Shown here: one piece after another, positions 8,720 to 17,726 of the stretch | How the letters are laid out: every line of letters begins with the position of its first letter | How positions within the stretch are numbered: position 1 is the stretch's first letter | NCBI RefSeq assembly: GCF_015687175.1 | Contig: NZ_JADPQG010000001.1 | Coordinates: forward strand, 186,001 to 250,000 | Source: Reinekea sp. G2M2-21 | GTDB lineage: Bacteria; Pseudomonadota; Gammaproteobacteria; Pseudomonadales; Natronospirillaceae | Direction: 5' to 3' | Length of the DNA stretch: 64,000 nucleotides | Notes under the pieces: generated by a model | The model's database searches: none | Seen by the model: only the letters and a program-made list of their open reading frames with translations | Told to the model about the DNA's origin: nothing | Position numbers and translations under genes: made by a program

Positions 8720-9683
8720 GTTAAACGTAAAACGGCAGGCGTTGGTTAATACGGCGGATCAGTTTCTGCTGGATATCTATGGCGGTTTGTCGCAACCGCA
8801 GAAATCGCTGCCTTGCAAATACTTTTACGACGAAAAGGGCTCGGAGTTGTTTGACCAGATTTGTCAGACCGATGAGTATTACCACACGCGAACCGAGCTG
8901 AAAATCCTGGATGATATTCTGCCGACGGTTGCTGGGATGATTGGCCCCTATGTGGATATTCTGGAATTCGGGTCCGGTGCCGGTATTAAAATTCGCAAGC
9001 TCATCAACGCACTTGAACATCCTCGCAGTTACACACCGATTGATATCAGCGAAGAAATTCTTTTATCCAGTTCGCACGCATTGCAGCAGGAATACCCGGA
9101 ATTGGAAGTGCATCCGGTGGTTGCGGATTATCTTTCGCCAATCGAATTGCCGGCATCCTTTGCGGATGAAACGGCGCACCGAAAATTGGTGTTTTTCCCA
9201 GGTTCAACGATCAGCAATTTTGATATGCCCGATGCCATTCACTTTCTGAAACACATTCGCAGTTTGTTGTCGCCGGGCGATGCTCTGTTAATCGGTGTCG
9301 ATTTAGTGAAGCCCGTCCCGCGGTTGTTGGCGGCTTATAATGACCGGCAGGGCGTCACAGCTGCGTTTAACCTTAATCTGTTGCATAGGATTAAAGCGAC
9401 TTACGATACAGACTTGAACGTCGATAATTTCTGGCACCATGCGCTGTATAACGCCGAGAAGCACCGCATTGAAATGCATCTGGTCAGCCGAGTCGCGCAA
9501 ACAGTGACGATACAGGGGCAGTCTTTTGTTTTTAAAGAGCGCGAAACCATTCACACGGAAAACTCCTATAAATTTTCCATTGAAGGTTTCCGCATGATGG
9601 CTCTGAACGCGGGCTTTGACAGCACGGAATGCTTTACCGACGACGCTAATCTGTTCTCTGTGCATTTTTTAACCGCAACCTAA
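8712..9683 (+). CDS. egtD: L-histidine N-alpha-methyltransferase EgtD
   Basis: This 323-residue SAM-dependent methyltransferase would make hercynine by three N-methylations of histidine, supplying the substrate of EgtB. The family signature is clear: CKYFYDEKGSELFDQICQTDEYYHTRTE at the N-terminus, then the SAM-binding loop ILEFGSGAGIKIRKL, then YTPIDIS for ribose contact, and PGSTISNFDM further on. The C-terminal FKERETIHTENSYKF strand-helix segment, which contributes to histidine binding in the family, is also present. The length matches the family norm of about 320. The ATG lies inside the end of egtB, so the two form one transcript. Confidence 0.94.
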   Translation: MTELNVKRQALVNTADQFLLDIYGGLSQPQKSLPCKYFYDEKGSELFDQICQTDEYYHTRTELKILDDILPTVAGMIGPYVDILEFGSGAGIKIRKLINALEHPRSYTPIDISEEILLSSSHALQQEYPELEVHPVVADYLSPIELPASFADETAHRKLVFFPGSTISNFDMPDAIHFLKHIRSLLSPGDALLIGVDLVKPVPRLLAAYNDRQGVTAAFNLNLLHRIKATYDTDLNVDNFWHHALYNAEKHRIEMHLVSRVAQTVTIQGQSFVFKERETIHTENSYKFSIEGFRMMALNAGFDSTECFTDDANLFSVHFLTAT

Positions 9684-9815
9684 GCGCCGTTCGCGGCAAT
9701 CAGCTGGATGACTATGTGCCATACTTCACAGTCTGAACATTCCTGCCATGGCTGAAATTGCGCTCATTGACCAGTCAGAGTAATGTCAGCGGGTTATTTG
9801 GTTGAGGTAATGTGA

Positions 9816-12740
9816 GTGAAATACCGTTTAGTCAGTCTGGGTAAATTAAAACCGGGCGTGAATGAGAAAGACGCACTTCCGGCGTTGATGAAATTAACCA
9901 AACTGCCCGAGCTGACTGTGCGGAAGAAACTGCTGGCGGGCAAGCGCACCTCATTGATGACCAGCGCGGATGTCAATAAGATCGCCTCGGCAAAAGGGCG
10001 TTTTTCCGCCGTAGGTTTACTGTTGGAAGTCGTTGAAGTAGCCGATGCTCCGTCACCGACCGTCGCCGAACCCCAGAAAGCTTCGTCCTGGAAATTCGCC
10101 CGACACTTCAAACGGCTGGTCTGGTCTTTCGTGGCAGTATTGGTTCTGTTGCTGGGCGCTGCCGGTGGTCTCTGGTATTGGTTGTTTATGATGCCGGACC
10201 CAAACGCCTCACAGGTCGAATCCGCGCTGGTTCATGATCAAACATTGGCGGTCGCCAATATCGACTTTTCCCAACTCAAGAAACTTGAGCAGCTGACCAG
10301 AACCCAAGTATTGGATTTCTTTAACCCCGATGCAGATGCTAATCTGCTGGTTGATGTGTTGTCCATGGCAGCGACCGATCAGCTGACTTTGAATCAGGCA
10401 TATATTGTTGCGCTGGCCAGCAGCGGCGGCAATCGGGTTGATGGCCTTGCGGTGGTCACGGGTCACTTTTCACCGGAGCAGTGGCGTGCGCAGATCAGCC
10501 GTTATTTTGATATGGGAAACCCTGAGCAGGGAATTACTCCGATGCAACCGAAAAAACAGGTCAATGCGGACCAATGTCCGTCTGAGGTGGTTGCCGGTGC
10601 TCAGCCTGTTTACGCCAAGCTCATTAAAGATCAGGTGGTCTTTGCGACCTCGGTTGCCGCCATTAATCAATTTGAGTCAAGACTCACGTCGGTGCCCGGT
10701 GCGGGAACGCAGCTGGCGCAGTGGCAGCAACTCAAAAAATTCAAATTCCTCAGTGCCATGGTCTTTTCGCCAACTGACAGCAGCAATGCCTTGCCCGGCA
10801 TTGCCGGAATGATTGGTGGCCAAGTCGCCAAAAGCATTCCCAGTGTCAGCAGTCTCTCGTTGAGTGCTCAGGTTGACGTTATGGCGCGGGGCGTTCGGTT
10901 GGACGCTATGCTGAACAGCGCTGACAGCGCCTGGAATGCCCAGGCCAGTAACATGGCTAATAGCTGGATCGAAACCACTAAAAATAACAGCCGCGTGACC
11001 TCGGATGTCCTGTCGTCTTTGATCAATCAATTATCGATTCGTGCTGACGACACCAAGGTGGCCGCCAGTTGGTCGGTGAACCGGCATTCTCTGAGTGATT
11101 TAAAACATAGTCTGGAAAACAGTTTGGCTTCTCTGTTTGGCGGTTCCATGGTCAGTGTTGGCGCTGGTGAGACAGAAATCAACGACAAACCGATGAATTA
11201 CAACCGGCCCATCAGTCTGGCGCAATTGCCAAGCTTCGACGTGCCAGAATACGGTGGCAAGCCTCTGTTTACCAATGGTCCCTTCGCGGTGGATGTGCAG
11301 GGTATCCGAATGCTCGACAGTGATTTTCTGGAAATGGCTGTCGACGCTAAAGCGGCGCTACCCACCCTTGAAGATACCTCCGGATTGGGCGAGTTGTTTC
11401 GTTATTCGCTGATGATTGACGACGTACTGGATCGCCAGGGGGGCAGTCTGCTCCGGGATGAACTTTGCGTTACCAATCCTGCGTTTTTTGGTGTTAAAAA
11501 TCATGAACCCGAAACCCAGGGAACTGCTTTTTTTGAGCAAGCCTCGGCGACCAAACGAGTTCGGCTATCCGCTGATACCAATGTGTCTGATATCAGCCAG
11601 GTGCGCGGACGCTACCAGTTGGGTTATCCGGTTTCGGTGCAGAAACTGCCTGTAGAGCTGAAAGCGGGCGCGATGGCTTCCTTTGCAGGAACCCAGATTG
11701 AGATTGTCGCTTTGGGGCGCAGCAGTGTGCGCTACAAAGTGACCGGTAAGGCGGATCAGTTATTAGAAGTGCGTGGCCTGAATTCTCAAGGTCAGGTTCT
11801 GCGCGAGGGTTGGAAGTCAACTTTTGGTGCGTTATCCGATCAGAGCTATCGCGGCGAGGTGTCTGCTATTGAGCTGTATATCGCCAATGGTTTTGAACAG
11901 CGTAGCGTTGAATTCGTTTTGGACAATATTTTTGTCCGCGAAGGCGAGGGTGATGATGCGGTTCATCCGTTCGCGCTGTCCTATACCCCTGTGCAACGTG
12001 CAAAATGGAATCAGTACCAGTTTGTCGATATGCGTTTAGTCAAAGCCACGCCGGATCAATGGTCGATGGATGATCCTACTCAACGCGCTGTCGCAAATAA
12101 AGCCTGGCCTGGTGTCAAACTGTTTGTTACTCATAACCCTGACGGTTGGAATAACAATCCTCAAGCTCATGTGAACCTGCCGTTGTGGATTGAGCTGTAT
12201 GCGTCCATGTCGTCACTGAGCTATCAATTGTCCGATCAAGAAGCGGTTGAGCAATTTGTACCGGTGCGGTTTCCGTATCGCCAAGATGAAGAAGGAGTTC
12301 GTTTGCTGCCCAGTCAGACCGTTCGGCAACAGCCTTTCGGCGTGGTGAATTTTGAATTCGATGCAGGCTACAAGGCCGGACAGCCGTTTAAAAACTTTGC
12401 TGGAAAGCTTACCCTGCGAATGCCTCTGACGCTGACAAATCAGGACTACCCATTTAACGACTTATGGAAAACCAAGCAGGTAAATGGCGTAGATGTGACG
12501 CTCGATAACGTCAGCCGGGGTACCTTTGCCGGGTATCACTTCGAACTAAGGGGGGATTTGAGTAACTTGATCGCTGTTCATGGCATCAATGAGTACGGAG
12601 AACGCATTGCTCCGTCTACTTTGAACTACCAGAGTGATGGCTATTGGTTGGTGACCATTCCCTTTCGTGACGAGCTGAATAGCCTGCGCATTGTCACTGC
12701 GACCGAGCAGGATGTGTTTGAGTTGCCGTTTCGTTTTTAG
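9816..12740 (+). CDS. Large single-pass membrane protein of unknown function
   Basis: This 974-residue protein is not recognised. A small basic N-terminal domain (residues 1-75) begins MKYRLVSLGKLKPG. It is followed by a linker and one transmembrane helix at about 107-130 (VWSFVAVLVLLLGAAGGLWYW), leaving roughly 840 residues on the outer side of the inner membrane. The stretch at about 150-450 resembles lipoprotein-type alpha/beta repeats, with YIVALASSGG and AMVFSPTDSSNALPG. Around 620-710 is a beta-rich segment ending VEFVLDNIFV, and the last part (800-974) is also beta-rich with a repeated FRF-type ending. Three cysteines are seen in the outer part. Start GTG 9816 follows GAGGT. It lies 132 bp after egtD and may be a separate unit. 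Confidence 0.75.
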   Translation: MKYRLVSLGKLKPGVNEKDALPALMKLTKLPELTVRKKLLAGKRTSLMTSADVNKIASAKGRFSAVGLLLEVVEVADAPSPTVAEPQKASSWKFARHFKRLVWSFVAVLVLLLGAAGGLWYWLFMMPDPNASQVESALVHDQTLAVANIDFSQLKKLEQLTRTQVLDFFNPDADANLLVDVLSMAATDQLTLNQAYIVALASSGGNRVDGLAVVTGHFSPEQWRAQISRYFDMGNPEQGITPMQPKKQVNADQCPSEVVAGAQPVYAKLIKDQVVFATSVAAINQFESRLTSVPGAGTQLAQWQQLKKFKFLSAMVFSPTDSSNALPGIAGMIGGQVAKSIPSVSSLSLSAQVDVMARGVRLDAMLNSADSAWNAQASNMANSWIETTKNNSRVTSDVLSSLINQLSIRADDTKVAASWSVNRHSLSDLKHSLENSLASLFGGSMVSVGAGETEINDKPMNYNRPISLAQLPSFDVPEYGGKPLFTNGPFAVDVQGIRMLDSDFLEMAVDAKAALPTLEDTSGLGELFRYSLMIDDVLDRQGGSLLRDELCVTNPAFFGVKNHEPETQGTAFFEQASATKRVRLSADTNVSDISQVRGRYQLGYPVSVQKLPVELKAGAMASFAGTQIEIVALGRSSVRYKVTGKADQLLEVRGLNSQGQVLREGWKSTFGALSDQSYRGEVSAIELYIANGFEQRSVEFVLDNIFVREGEGDDAVHPFALSYTPVQRAKWNQYQFVDMRLVKATPDQWSMDDPTQRAVANKAWPGVKLFVTHNPDGWNNNPQAHVNLPLWIELYASMSSLSYQLSDQEAVEQFVPVRFPYRQDEEGVRLLPSQTVRQQPFGVVNFEFDAGYKAGQPFKNFAGKLTLRMPLTLTNQDYPFNDLWKTKQVNGVDVTLDNVSRGTFAGYHFELRGDLSNLIAVHGINEYGERIAPSTLNYQSDGYWLVTIPFRDELNSLRIVTATEQDVFELPFRF

Positions 12741-12756
12741 CGTCATGAACTGATTG

Positions 12757-12790
12757 AACAGGTCGGGATCATTAGCTGGGCCGGCCTGTT
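12757..12790 (+). terminator. Stem-loop after the 974-residue gene
   Basis: AACAGGTCGG pairs with CCGGCCTGTT with one G-U wobble, giving a 10-bp stem around a 14-nt loop. There is no clear T tract behind it, so it could be a weak terminator or an RNA-stabilising stem. Confidence 0.4.
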
Positions 12791-12859
12791 TGCGTCACGA
12801 CCGACTATACTGTTTGTATGCATCAGCGAAATTTGACCCTTGAGTTGTAGGTGAATGCT

Positions 12860-13612
12860 ATGCGAGCTGTATTTTTAGTCGTTTTAATATTTTTCTCTCA
12901 GGTCGTCGAAGCCAAGCCCCTCGTGCGATTTGCCATCGGTGATTGGCCTCCTTATGTTTCCGAGTTCGATCCCCAGGCTAGGCTGTTGGAGCGGCTAATT
13001 CGCGAGGCGTATGCCTCGCAGCATCTTTCAGTCACGTTTGATTATTTTCCCTGGAAGCGTAGTTACGAATACGTCCGACAGGGCGAATATGATGGCACTT
13101 TTCCCTGGAACTCTACTCAGCAGCGACGAGATGATTTTCTCATTCATTCTGTCCCTCTGGTTCAGGATAACGGGGTTTTCTTTCACCTGAAATCAACGCC
13201 GTTTGACTGGCAGGCTTTAACAGACATTGGCAAATATCGTGTCGGTGTGGTGGTTGGCTTCAAACAACAGGAGGTCTACCGGCGTTTGGGTATACAGGCT
13301 GAGCTGATTGAAACTGAAGAAGCCGCATTTAGAATGTTGATGGCGGGTCGTATCGATGTGTATCAAACCTCCAGACTGGTCGGTTTGACGACGGCGCGGC
13401 GGCTGTTTACAACCGATCAATTACAGCGACTGACCTATCACTCAAGGGCTGTGGAGGTGAATACCTATTTTGTATTGTTTGCTAAGCATTCGTCCAGAAG
13501 TGCGGAGCTGGCGGATGCCCTCGATGCGGGTTTGAGGTACCTTCAGGCCACTGGTCAATACGAAAGCCTGATGTTCCTAGAGAGTCCTGATGTATCGCCA
13601 ATAAAGCCATAG
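12860..13612 (+). CDS. Periplasmic solute-binding protein, family 3 type
   Basis: This protein of about 250 residues has a signal peptide (MRAVFLVVLIFFSQVVEA, cleavage near residue 18). The rest has the family 3 substrate-binding fold, as in amino-acid-binding proteins: FAIGDWPPYVSEF opening, then GTFPWNSTQQR, then GVVVGFKQQEVYRRLG, then ETEEAAFRMLMAGRIDVYQTS for the second lobe. No permease or ATPase gene is adjacent, so it may be an orphan binding protein or a sensor input domain acting in the periplasm. Two starts are possible: GTG 12851 and ATG 12860. The ATG follows TAGGTG at good spacing. Ligand unknown; polar amino acids or small organic acids are typical. Confidence 0.8.
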   Translation: MRAVFLVVLIFFSQVVEAKPLVRFAIGDWPPYVSEFDPQARLLERLIREAYASQHLSVTFDYFPWKRSYEYVRQGEYDGTFPWNSTQQRRDDFLIHSVPLVQDNGVFFHLKSTPFDWQALTDIGKYRVGVVVGFKQQEVYRRLGIQAELIETEEAAFRMLMAGRIDVYQTSRLVGLTTARRLFTTDQLQRLTYHSRAVEVNTYFVLFAKHSSRSAELADALDAGLRYLQATGQYESLMFLESPDVSPIKP

Positions 13613-14010
13613 CCAGAAGCCAAAAATTCTTAAGCGGCATCGTGAATTTGAAGAGAATTACTCATTCTCTTCGTGACATGCCTCACCCTGATTTCGGTTG
13701 CACAGGGCTGAATTGAATCAACTGAAGCACCTGTACCTCAAAAAAGGCCATCTTCTTAACGCATTAGACTTTAGTCGCATGCCACACCAGGTTGAAACGT
13801 TTTGACAGCAGAGTTCTTATTTTGATCTATGCTCCTTCTTATGCTGTAAGACTCAAGTCTAGGTGCCCTTATTCCAAATCAGGGCTCTGGCTAGTGTGTT
13901 TTAGGTTAATCGATAAAGAAAAATAGCTGTTAAGTTAAAATTATGTAGTGGCTGAATTTCAGTCTTTAGCGTTTTCACTGATATAACAAAGCTTATAAAT
14001 TACATTTTAG

Positions 14011-14016
14011 TATAAT
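14011..14016 (+). promoter_or_regulatory. Candidate -10 box of the aglE promoter
   Basis: A perfect TATAAT lies in AT-rich DNA 20 bp ahead of the LacI-type operator. The matching -35 is weak, so activation or relief of repression may matter. Transcription would begin near 14023, leaving the operator just downstream, where a bound repressor would block initiation. Confidence 0.5.
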
Positions 14017-14035
14017 AAAGGTCTTTTAAAATTTT

Positions 14036-14049
14036 CTTAATCGTTTAAG
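14036..14049 (+). promoter_or_regulatory. LacI-family operator, site 1 (aglE promoter)
   Basis: CTTAATCGTTTAAG is a near-perfect 14-bp palindrome with a central CG, typical of LacI-family operators. Its exact reverse complement sits before the amylosucrase gene (25446-25459) and a variant sits before the GH65 gene (25259-25272). The LacI gene at 19331, inside this operon, is the likely regulator, so it would control its own synthesis. Confidence 0.75.
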
Positions 14050-14129
14050 ATTATTCACGCAAATGGTGCACAGTTTTCAATAGAGCCTGGGCTCAGATGA
14101 TAGAAATACAACAAAAATAGGTGATTACG

Positions 14130-15488
14130 ATGAAAAAAGTTCTACGAAGAAATGCGCTGGCTGTCGCGCTGACCACCGCAATGGCAGGCACCGTGATGGC
14201 TGCTGGTCATATGCCAGCCAAAGGCTCCGGTGATTATCACTGGGAATCTCTGGATGCTTTCAGCAAAATGGATCTTTCTGGGCAGACAGTGACGATTTCA
14301 GGCCCTTGGTTAGCGCCGGAAAACGCTATTTTTCAGGGTATCTTGTCTTATTTTGAACAGGCGACCGGTGCAAAAGTTGAATACACCGGTTCAGATAGCT
14401 TTGAACAGCAAATCGTTATTGATACACAAGCGGGTACACCGCCAAACATAGCAGTTTTCCCTCAACCGGGTTTGGCAGCTGATTTGGCTTCTCGTGGTTT
14501 GTTGCAACCTGTCGATACCAAAGTGCGTGATGCTGTGAAGAAGAACTATGCAGCAGCGGACTCTTGGATCGATTTGGCGACTTACGCAGACAAAAGCGGT
14601 AAAGATAATTTCTATGGCGTATTCTTCCGTGTCGACCTGAAAAGTTTGGTCTGGTACTCACCAGATAACTTTGAAGACAATGGCTACGAAGTGCCTGAAA
14701 CCATGGAAGAGTTGATTGCGCTATCAGACAAAATGGTGAAAGACGGCAACACACCTTGGTGTATCGGTCTGGGTTCTGGTGCTGCTACCGGTTGGCCAGC
14801 AACCGACTGGGTTGAAGACATGATGTTGCGCACGCAGTCTCCTGCTGATTATGACCGTTGGGTCACCAATGACCTGAAATTTACCGATCCGAAAGTTGTC
14901 GAAGCCATTGAAACCTTTGGTAAGTTTGCATTGAATGATACCTATGTTGCCGGTGGGGCCGCAGCGGTATCGACGACGGATTTCCGTGACAGCCCTAAAG
15001 GTCTGTTCAGTGTTCCAGCTGATTGTATGATGCATCGTCAAGCAAGCTTTATTCCTGCGTTCTTCCCTGAAGGTACCGTAGTCGGTGAAGATGCCGATTT
15101 CTTCTACTTCCCGGCTTTCGCATCCAAGAACTTAGGTAAGCCAGTATTGGGGGCGGGTACTGTTGTCACAGTGGCTAAAGCCAACAAAGCAACCGACGCG
15201 GTTCTGCAATACCTGACAACACCGTTAGCTCATGAATTGTGGATGGCCAAAGGTGGCTTCTTAACGGCTCATAAGGGTGTGAATACGGACCTGTATATGG
15301 ATGAAACGCTGAAGCGTCAGGGTGACATTCTGTTGAACGCAACCACATTCCGTTTCGACGGTTCTGACTTGATGCCAGGCGCTGTAGGTGCGGGTTCTTT
15401 CTGGACCGGCATGGTGGATTACACCAGCGGTGTTCCTGTTGATGAGGTTGTTGAAGAAATTCAAGACAGCTGGGACGCAATCAAGTAA
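14130..15488 (+). CDS. aglE: Alpha-glucoside ABC transporter, periplasmic binding protein (AglE type)
   Basis: This 452-residue secreted protein begins with a signal peptide, MKKVLRRNALAVALTTAMAGTVMA. The mature part has the family 1 sugar-binding fold of CUT1 importers, with GPWLAPENAIFQGILSYFEQ and PPNIAVFPQPGLAADLASRG near the N-terminus and PWCIGLGSGAATGWPATDW in the middle. This pattern matches AglE of the rhizobial alpha-glucoside importer, which binds sucrose, maltose and trehalose. It captures the sugar in the periplasm for AglF-AglG. The ATG at 14130 follows AGGTGA. A strong stem-loop after the stop codon probably lowers expression of the downstream permease genes. Confidence 0.88.
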   Translation: MKKVLRRNALAVALTTAMAGTVMAAGHMPAKGSGDYHWESLDAFSKMDLSGQTVTISGPWLAPENAIFQGILSYFEQATGAKVEYTGSDSFEQQIVIDTQAGTPPNIAVFPQPGLAADLASRGLLQPVDTKVRDAVKKNYAAADSWIDLATYADKSGKDNFYGVFFRVDLKSLVWYSPDNFEDNGYEVPETMEELIALSDKMVKDGNTPWCIGLGSGAATGWPATDWVEDMMLRTQSPADYDRWVTNDLKFTDPKVVEAIETFGKFALNDTYVAGGAAAVSTTDFRDSPKGLFSVPADCMMHRQASFIPAFFPEGTVVGEDADFFYFPAFASKNLGKPVLGAGTVVTVAKANKATDAVLQYLTTPLAHELWMAKGGFLTAHKGVNTDLYMDETLKRQGDILLNATTFRFDGSDLMPGAVGAGSFWTGMVDYTSGVPVDEVVEEIQDSWDAIK

Positions 15489-15495
15489 GTTCTCA

Positions 15496-15515
15496 AGGGC
15501 CGCACATGCGGCCCT
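15496..15515 (+). terminator. Stem-loop between aglE and aglF, likely attenuator
   Basis: AGGGCCGCA pairs perfectly with TGCGGCCCT over a 2-nt loop, followed by the pyrimidine-rich tract CCTTTCCTTTT. Such a partial terminator behind a binding-protein gene commonly yields excess binding protein over permease. Confidence 0.7.
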
Positions 15516-15553
15516 CCTTTCCTTTTACAGCTAATTATTAGTAGGGGGCCGTT

Positions 15554-16558
15554 GTGTTTCAACAACTCGTCAACGCTGCGATAGCAATTGTATTTGCTGT
15601 TGGTGGCAGTATTCTATTTTACGTCGGCAGTAACCTGTTGTTGGATAAATTCCTGACATCTGATGGTGCTCCTGCTGACAAGCAAATCAAACGCGACTCG
15701 CTCAGAGAAGGTATCCGCCCGTGGATCTTTGTCGGACCTGCGCTGGCGTTTTTGTTAGTCTTTTTGGTTTATCCCGTTTTTAAATCGTTGCAGCTTTCGT
15801 TCATGGACCGTGAAGGCGAAGAGTTTGTTTGGTTTACTAATTATGTATGGGCTTTTACCAGTGATGGTTTTCAATCGTCCATTATTAATAACTTGCTGTG
15901 GTTGATTATCGTACCAACAATGTCAACCATGTTTGGGTTGGTGATTGCGTATTTAACTGACCGTATATGGTGGGGCAAAATTGCTCGCACACTGATCTTT
16001 CTACCAATGGCCATTTCGTTTGTTGGCGCCTCTATTATCTGGAAATTTGTTTACGACTACCGTGGCCCCGGCTCGGATCAGATCGGTATTTTGAACGCGC
16101 TGGTGGTTGCCTTTGGTGGTGAGCCGAAAGCGTGGATCGCTGTGCCGTTCTGGAACAATATTTTACTGATGGTCATCCTGATCTGGATTCAAACCGGCTT
16201 TGCCATGGTCATTCTGGGTGCGGCCATTCGCGGCGTACCGGAAGATACTCTGGAAGCCTCAACACTGGACGGTGCCAGTGAGCTGGAAATCTTTTTTAAG
16301 ATCGTGATTCCGCAGATTTGGGGAACCATTGTCGTGGTGTGGACCACCATTACCATTCTGGTTCTGAAGGTCTTCGATATCGTTTATGCCATGACGAACG
16401 GGCAGTGGGACACGCAGGTGCTGGCGAACCTGATGTATAACGAAATGTTCCGTAATGCCAACTCCGGTACCGCCAGTACCGTGGCCGTTATTCTGATGAT
16501 CGCTGTATTGCCGGTGATGATCTACAACATTAAATCCGCTCGAGAAACTGAACAGTAA
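15554..16558 (+). CDS. aglF: Alpha-glucoside ABC transporter permease (AglF type)
   Basis: This 334-residue inner-membrane permease is one of two subunits that form the channel of a CUT1 importer. An extra N-terminal hydrophobic segment (residues 6-32) precedes the canonical six-helix MalF-like core that starts at IRPWIFVGPALAFLLVFLVYP. The ATPase-contacting EAA loop is visible as EASTLDGASELEIFFKIVIP near residue 235. The GTG start at 15554 is preceded by GGGGG. Together with the next gene it would move the sugar delivered by the binding protein. Confidence 0.9.
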   Translation: MFQQLVNAAIAIVFAVGGSILFYVGSNLLLDKFLTSDGAPADKQIKRDSLREGIRPWIFVGPALAFLLVFLVYPVFKSLQLSFMDREGEEFVWFTNYVWAFTSDGFQSSIINNLLWLIIVPTMSTMFGLVIAYLTDRIWWGKIARTLIFLPMAISFVGASIIWKFVYDYRGPGSDQIGILNALVVAFGGEPKAWIAVPFWNNILLMVILIWIQTGFAMVILGAAIRGVPEDTLEASTLDGASELEIFFKIVIPQIWGTIVVVWTTITILVLKVFDIVYAMTNGQWDTQVLANLMYNEMFRNANSGTASTVAVILMIAVLPVMIYNIKSARETEQ

Positions 16559-16568
16559 GGGGTTGACC

Positions 16569-17723
16569 GTGTCTATTGAAGCGCATAGTACAAAAACAGC
16601 GGCGGTGACCAAGCAAGCCATGGTAATTATCCTGGTTATGTTATGGACCATACCGACGGTCGGTTTATTGGTCAGCTCTGTTCGCGATAAAGATCAATTA
16701 TCGGTGTCTGGTTGGTGGTCTGCGTTAACCGCCAGTGAAAGCCAGGAAGTGTATCGACTACCGAAAGAGGATGTTCAAACCCCGTCGGACAATGGTTATC
16801 TGATCGTTGATGAAATATTCGATGACCAATCTAAGGCCATCATTTCAACCTGGGGGCCTACCGCCAAAACCCTAAGTGATTTTGCCGCCGGGGAAACCAT
16901 GACACTGGATGATGGTAGTCAAATGACTGTCAATGAAGATGGTTCCATCGAATGGGTTAACGATGAGCCGTTCACGCACAATCGCGGGCCCCGAGTGTTT
17001 TATCAGGTGAAAACACCTCCGAGATTCACACTGGATAATTACCGTGAAGTCTTAAAATCCGAAGGGGTCGGTCGAGCTTTTATCAATACCTTTACGGTGA
17101 CGATTCCTGCGACCTTTATCCCTATTCTAATCGCCGCATTTGCTGCTTACGCTTTGGCCTGGATGCGGTTTAAAGGACGTTTGTTTTTCCTCGCGATGAT
17201 TATTGGTTTGATTGTTGTGCCACTGCAAATGAGCTTAATCCCTGTTTTGCGGTTGTTTGCGGATATTGGCGCCATCACCGGAATGCCTTCCAAGTCTTAC
17301 ATCACAGTTTGGTTGGCGCACACCGGCTTTGGGTTGCCTTTGGCAATTTATCTGTTACGCAATTACATGGCTAGTTTGCCTAAAGATATCATAGAGTCTG
17401 CCTATATGGACGGCGCCACGCATTTTCAGATCTTCATGAAAATGATTCTGCCTTTATCGATGCCCGCTTTAGCGTCCTTTGCCATTTTCCAGTTTCTCTG
17501 GGTATGGAATGATCTGTTGGTTGCCGCTGTGTTCCTTGGACAGGGCGAAGGTAAGACGGTAATGACGCAGCAATTGATTGAACTGTTAGGTTCACGTGGC
17601 GACAACTGGGAGATTCTCACCAGTGGTGCCTTCATCTCTATTGCTGTACCGATTGTGGTATTCCTGTCGATGCAGAAATATTTTGTCCGTGGTCTGCTCG
17701 CTGGTTCGGTGAAAGGGGGTTGA
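16569..17723 (+). CDS. aglG: Alpha-glucoside ABC transporter permease (AglG type)
   Basis: This permease of about 384 residues is the partner of the AglF-type subunit. After the first membrane helix it carries an outer domain of roughly 130 residues (about 40-165, from DKDQLSVSGWW to the segment before FTLDNYREVL). This insertion is known in AglG and absent from ordinary MalG. The remaining five helices follow, with the EAA loop ESAYMDGATHFQIFMKMILP near residue 280. GTG 16569 is chosen because AAGGGG lies 6 nt upstream; an in-frame TTG at 16563 has none. No gene for the ATPase subunit (AglK) follows in the operon. Confidence 0.9.
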   Translation: MSIEAHSTKTAAVTKQAMVIILVMLWTIPTVGLLVSSVRDKDQLSVSGWWSALTASESQEVYRLPKEDVQTPSDNGYLIVDEIFDDQSKAIISTWGPTAKTLSDFAAGETMTLDDGSQMTVNEDGSIEWVNDEPFTHNRGPRVFYQVKTPPRFTLDNYREVLKSEGVGRAFINTFTVTIPATFIPILIAAFAAYALAWMRFKGRLFFLAMIIGLIVVPLQMSLIPVLRLFADIGAITGMPSKSYITVWLAHTGFGLPLAIYLLRNYMASLPKDIIESAYMDGATHFQIFMKMILPLSMPALASFAIFQFLWVWNDLLVAAVFLGQGEGKTVMTQQLIELLGSRGDNWEILTSGAFISIAVPIVVFLSMQKYFVRGLLAGSVKGG

Positions 17724-17726
17724 TGC

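Larger units (their letters stand above)
13613..14129. other. AT-rich intergenic region upstream of the glucoside operon
   Basis: This 517-bp gap starts with a 9-bp perfect stem (13650-13672, GAAGAGAAT/ATTCTCTTC, no T tract), which may close the binding-protein transcript. It ends with a very AT-rich promoter region for aglE holding a TATAAT hexamer at 14011-14016 and a LacI-type operator at 14036-14049. No gene is apparent between them. Confidence 0.6.

Noticed and set aside
13850-13900. Possible solo end of the inverted-repeat element (AGGTGCCCT)
   Set aside because: Only nine bases match and no flanking part of the element is recognisable.
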